A stretch of DNA of 64,000 nt from Phalacrocorax aristotelis (lineage: Eukaryota; Chordata; Aves; Suliformes; Phalacrocoracidae): the NCBI RefSeq assembly GCF_949628215.1, contig NC_134282.1, positions 14,798,723-14,862,722 of the forward strand. Direction: 5' to 3'. Position 1 is the stretch's first letter, and every line of letters begins with the position of its first letter. Below are positions 1 to 64,000 of the stretch, one piece after another. A model generated the notes under the pieces. The model ran no database searches. It saw nothing but the letters and a program-made list of their open reading frames with translations, and was not told the origin of the DNA. The translations under genes were made by a program, and so were the position numbers.

Positions 1-150
1 CGGAGGTTGTGTGTGAATCTCCATCCTAGGAGTTACTGAAAACCTGCCTGGGCATCGCCCTGGGCAATCTGATTTAACTGGATCTGCTTTGAGCACTTGG
101 TTGGACTAGATGACCTTCCAACCTAAATCAGCCAATGATTTTGTGACAAA
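1..150 (+). mobile_element. CR1 LINE 3'-end fragment
   Basis: Reads like the conserved avian CR1 tail in plus orientation: GAATCTCCATCCT, a CCTGGGCAA stretch, CTGCTTTGAGCA, GGTTGGACTAGATGA and CTTCCAACC, ending near TGATTTTGTGA. It is cut by the left window edge and somewhat diverged. It lies in a MELTF intron. Confidence 0.75.
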
Positions 151-14086
<13,936 letters not shown>

Positions 14087-17009
14087 GGTGAAAATGTTGG
14101 GATTTGTGCTTTTTCCAGCCTTCAGAACCCCCAAAGATCAAGGCTCTGCAAGTGTGCTCTCCCCAGCCTGCTCCTTGGTGAAAATGAGCAGCGTTCTACT
14201 GCAGGTGCACTTTGTTCAACAATTTATCTTGCTTATCTTGGCACACATCACCTTACAACTACTACTAGGAAAAAAGCCTACCTCTCTTCACACCGCCTCT
14301 ATGCTTGCAAAAGAAATTCAGACTAGGACATTGCAAAATATCTGAGGCACCATTGAGGTTGTTACTGCTTTAGCACCACCTATAGACTTAGACAAACAGC
14401 TACACACCGACTCTCAGGGGTAAGGCAGGGCTGTGTAAAGAAATCATAATTTTGAGTTCTATGTATTCCCTACGTGTTGGGGCTCAGGATGCAAAAGTAG
14501 ATTCAAGTTAAGCACTTCACCCGACAGAGCTGATGGTCACTTTTTCGCCACATTCTCGGCATTGTCATGAATCCCATAAAGCCATAAGAAGAAACCCAGG
14601 CTTTTAGAATAGTGAAGCCTATACACTCTACACATGGTACAGTGCATGCTTAGTGCCCATCTCCTGAAATATAATAGCAAATGCTATGAAACAGCTGTAG
14701 TAGTTTGATTTTTTTTAAGGTTTTAGTGAATGCCCAGGAAGGCTTCTTTCTCCCAGAAAGAGTAAACACTCTGCTGACAGCAGCTCTCTCAAAAGCTGCT
14801 GTGACTTTTAGACTGGCTTTCACAGAGCAACACTCATTTGTGCTGCCCTTTTCTTCATTCCTCATTAGTCAATGAGCTGCAGCTGCCTGTACACTTTGTT
14901 TAGATAAAAGCCATTTAATGCTGCTTTGCTCTGCTGACTGCCATTTCTCAGCTCAGCACCCAGCTACCAAAAAAAGAACGTCTGTGTCCTGCCACGAATC
15001 CACACACACATATCTTTGCCATCTTTTACTGAGAGCATGCCTGACAACACAGCTGATGCACCCTTAGATAGTCCATACATCCAGTAATGTTGCACAGATG
15101 CTGTCCGGAGTTAGTTACTTAGCTACTTGACTACAATTTGGCCAGGCTGCTAGTTTTAACACCTACTAGTACCTGTAAGACAACAGCTGAGTTTAAGTCA
15201 ATTAATTGCTATTTCAAGTGTGGAACTTCAAAACACAGAGCATGACCCCGCCAGACCTTCTTCTTAAACAAAACCTTATGGCTGAACTCTGATTCTCGCT
15301 ATCTAGACTATCTGGAATTAGTCATCCCCCTTTGTTGTCTGAAGCGCTAAAGAACAACCTGGCACCCCTGGAGTCCTTCCAAACTTCTGGAAGGATCCGT
15401 TATTCACATCACTCCTGTCCCCCTCCCACTGGCCAAATTAACCTCTCAGGCCCTCTGATGCTTGCACAAAGGCTTACATAAAGATAGATGACACGACTGA
15501 ACCGCAGTCCTAGCACCAGTTCCTTAAGACTGCAAGGGCAAGATTAATAAGAAATAAATTTGGTACCAGGCCTCTCCTGTGGTGGTTCTGATCCTCTGCG
15601 GGAAAGGTTCAGAAGGCAGACGAGCAGCCTTTTTGTACAGGAGGCCTATTCTGAATGCAGCCCCCTCTAAACCATCACACAAGCACAGCTCATGATAATT
15701 TAGCTCATTTTCCTATTTTATTCAGAATTCTATGAATATCTATGCTTTAAGGGGATATTAAATTTCTTAACCTAATTTGCAGCAAAAATTAGCAAGAATG
15801 CTCACAAGGGAAATGATTAATATAACTTAATAATAGGGAGCAGCAAATACATCATTGAGCATGCTTCTGTATAGCAGTTACAAATAGTTGGGTTAGCAGG
15901 CAGAGAAGAAAAGCCATGGTGCCTTCACCAGGTCAGCAAAAGTAGGGTGGTAATGCATCTGTGTAACACCATTTGGACTTCCTAATTACTCCAGTTGTTA
16001 AACTGGAAGTCTTAAGAGAAGGACATGTCTTGTAAAATGTATCTTTAAAATACAGAAAGAATCAAAGATATATCGGCACCCGAGACAGGAAAAATGAGAT
16101 CCAGAAAAACAGCAATTAATGCAAAATCCTAAGAATTACAAGATAAAACAAATCTAACCTGGGCATTGGGGCTACCAGAATCAACTCTTCTGCCAGGGCT
16201 CAAGGGCAACATCTGAACCAAACAAAACCAAAAATGCAAGATACCCCAGAGTCCTTTGGGTTTTCCTGATCCGAGACTGGTTTTCACTGGAGCATGACAG
16301 CTGTGCAAGGTAAGTACTGGGGACTTCAGTCCAAGTGCAGTATTTGGGGCCGCCTAGCTAGTACAGGACAAATGCCTGGGAGAAAAAGTTCTGTGAAAGT
16401 TATTCAGACATTCCAATATATGACAGAGTAATTCTTCACATATCTACTCAGCTGAACAGGAACTATAAAACTCTCTGTGGGTTAAAAAAAGAGATAGGAA
16501 AAATAAAAATGCACACAATATAGAGATCTCAGACGTTATTTTGGTTTTCAGATTTGATAGCTGAGATTAAAAAATATAAGGATCTAAAAGTTGGTCTGTT
16601 TTAAGATGTCTCACTATACACCTCAGATAATCAGTAACTTGCAAAGAGCTAGACTACAGTAAGCTTTTAGCTCCTTTTAAAAATTTCTGACATTATTTAT
16701 CAAAAGTTGCACCATTCTTATAAACCTTCCACTTGCACAGACAGAAGGAGTCTCAGAAAGACAGCACACTTACTTCACAAATATAGAAAAACAAAAATTA
16801 TTTTGGGCCATGCACCAGCAGCTTGTGCTTACTCTAAGTTTTATAAGCATCCACATAACACCAGCAATATTTGTGTCCCAAGTTTAAACCTGCGTTTAAT
16901 GTAATAACTTCACTAGCCCCAATCTAATATTATTGTCATTTACAGTCGGAGCCAATTATTTTAAAATGCTACAACATCTGTATTTCTTTTGATTAAAAAC
17001 ACACTTGAC
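14087..17009. other. DLG1-MELTF intergenic region and MELTF 5' flank
   Basis: About 2.9 kb between the MELTF start codon and the likely DLG1 poly(A) region. The MELTF promoter and 5'UTR must lie here or in an unseen upstream exon. I found no CpG-dense island and no convincing TATA box near the ATG, so no transcription start is proposed. No open frame resembles a protein. Confidence 0.6.
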
Positions 17010-17029
17010 AAATATATTGTACAATAAAG

Positions 17030-17035
17030 TTTATT
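17030..17035 (-). terminator. DLG1: Candidate distal poly(A) signal of DLG1
   Basis: Minus strand reads GCTAATAAACTTTATTGTAC; the AATAAA hexamer is canonical. It is the last clear one before the intergenic region. Cleavage would fall roughly 10-30 bases further along the minus strand. Confidence 0.45.
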
Positions 17036-17599
17036 AGCTGTTCTCCTCTTTCTAACAAATGGAATGGATAGTGTTGATAATTCTTTACAAACCAAAGTTA
17101 ATTTGGTTGTGTGACTGCCCCATGAATGCTCTAAGTACATCCCTCTTATAAACAATCGGTTTCAAGTAAGCAATGGCAGGTACCAAATAATATGGGAATT
17201 AGAGAATTTAATTACTGACAGTAGTTTCATGTTTTGGTACAACATATTTATAACATTCAGCACAGAAATTTGTGCGTTGCAAATGGAAGATCTTGTGCCT
17301 ATGCAATCCGCGATGAACATGTACAGAAAAATAAAAACGTATTGTTGACTCTGAAATCTCCCTTTGGTTAAGACATGCATATTACAAGGCAGGGGAGGGG
17401 GAAGGAAAAAACAAACCCCACACCTGAAATTCCGTAGAAAAGAGGAGAACTTGCACATATTTTTTTACTTGTAACTAATATTCCCTGGACTTTATGCCCA
17501 GTCACCATAGCCCATTTGATTTCTCGTGATTAAGGAAGGTAGATTCTAATTTGTATTTTTATTCAAAACAAAAAGCTAGGAGTAGGTGGTAAAAGAAAA

Positions 17600-17705
17600 A
17601 TATAGATTTTATATATATATTTATATGTGTGCGCAACTATGTAAAGAAAATAATTCCCATAGTTACAGAGTTTAGTTAAAGAAAGTTTAATATATATATA
17701 TTTAT
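17600..17705. repeat. TA-rich simple repeats in DLG1 3'UTR
   Basis: Two short (TA)n stretches, near 17611-17622 and 17690-17701, separated by ordinary AT-rich sequence. They may form AU-rich elements in the mRNA (inferred). Confidence 0.6.
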
Positions 17706-18672
17706 TATAACAAAATAGGCAGTTATTGTGGGTAAAATAGTCATTAAAATCTGACCCCTAAGAACACACACGTTTTTAGGCTACGAATCACTCTCTCATT
17801 GCCCTAATGACCATCTCTGCAGCTGTTTTCTGTAGTACTGCCAATGGAAATATGGCATTCCTCTGAAAAATACAAGGTTTCCTAGCACCTAAACATATTT
17901 TAGGCTCAAAAAATGTGTGACCCTTATCTATAAACAATTTCTGTAAGACACTATAAATAGTGTTTCACGAGGAAGATTAAAAACATTACACATCTTTGTC
18001 CCTAGCAATTTTATTGGCAAAAAATGAAAAAATAGATTATAAGAATATCCATATGAAATTATGAAAATGAATATCCCTTGAGGAGTAGTAATGGGAGGTA
18101 ATGAAAATGTTAACTCAAAATTTGAAAGTTCCTCTCTAACTGCCTGGAAAGAAAGAAAAAAAAAAAAAAGCACCCAATCCCTATCAGAATAGAATTTAAC
18201 TCCGAAAATAAAACCTGAAATTGATTGCCCTGACCAAACCATGCTATGAAAGTTAAGCGTGCAAAGTTACTTGTGATTTACAACTTCCTTGAATACAACT
18301 TTTCTTTCAATTGTTACGAAATTTTAAAAGAATGTCTATAAAGCTTTTCTGAAAAATCTTTGAAAGTTACTTTCCCTTAAACATTAAGGAATTTTAACCA
18401 AGCAATTCCCTCCCACCCCCACCCCAAACTAGTAGCTGGTCAGGCCATTCCACTGTCATGTTTGAAAAATGGCAAACCAACAACACACAATAATACAAAT
18501 TATTTAAACTAAGATAGACACCAAATGTAAAGCATTATGGGAACTGCAGAATGTGATGGTTAGGGTATGAACCACGCTGGAAAGAACTAGATGCAGGCTC
18601 CACCGGAAGGGCTTAGAGTCGTCAGATGTAGTAGGTGATGTCAATTAGAAAATGAAAAATAAAAATCTGTTT

Positions 18673-64000
<45,328 letters not shown>

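Larger units (their letters stand above)
17010..18672 (-). other. DLG1: DLG1 3'UTR (probable extent)
   Basis: AT-rich sequence immediately after the DLG1 stop codon, continuing to a canonical AATAAA (minus strand) at 17030-17035. About 1.65 kb is a plausible size for a DLG1 3'UTR. It contains A/T and TATA-type low-complexity stretches (about 17600-17705) and no competing gene. Other AATAAA copies inside (for example near 18010) could serve as earlier poly(A) signals. The true end needs transcript data. Confidence 0.6.

Noticed and set aside
15150..15700. Possible LTR-like stretch in the intergenic region
   Set aside because: I looked for terminal TG..CA ends, a primer-binding site and a duplicated target site and could not establish any of them.

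Overview
This is vertebrate genomic DNA and almost certainly avian. It carries multi-exon genes with canonical GT-AG introns, AT-rich introns, a long CR1 non-LTR retrotransposon whose wording matches the CR1 class that dominates bird genomes, and further CR1 3'-end fragments. Nothing prokaryotic or plasmid-like is present. The predicted proteins are close to mammalian MELTF and DLG1, so both genes can be called with high confidence. The exact species cannot be told from the sequence.

Layout. Both genes lie on the minus strand, head to tail. (1) About 1-14,086 holds the 5' two thirds of MELTF (melanotransferrin). Eleven coding exons run from the signal peptide (ATG at 14,086-14,084) to the exon ending at 377, giving 504 residues; the rest of the C-lobe and the GPI-anchor tail lie before position 1. 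(2) About 14,087-17,009 is intergenic or MELTF 5' flank with nothing recognisable. (3) About 17,010 to beyond 64,000 holds the 3' half of DLG1 (SAP97), from PDZ3 through SH3, HOOK and the guanylate-kinase-like domain to the stop codon at 18,673-18,675, followed by a long AT-rich 3'UTR. I reconstructed 14 DLG1 exons, plus two bases at the window edge that fit the end of a further exon. All phases join without a break.

How the parts relate. The two genes have unrelated jobs: a membrane-anchored transferrin-family protein and a cell-cortex scaffold. To my knowledge their adjacency matches the DLG1-MELTF order on human 3q29, so this is conserved synteny and not an operon-like unit. The DLG1 segment keeps the two alternative insert exons between SH3 and GK (100 bp and 34 bp). 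Their lengths and phases mean that exactly one of them must be used to keep the frame.

Most notable observations. The MELTF N-lobe has Arg (codon 3445-3447) where transferrins have their iron-binding His. The C-lobe has Gly where transferrins have the Asp ligand, yet keeps the anion-site Thr and Arg that the human C-lobe has lost. The HEXXH motif discussed for human melanotransferrin is absent (DEYLH). I found no convincing undescribed system. A small coding-like island at 38,191-38,303 is the best candidate for something unexplained.
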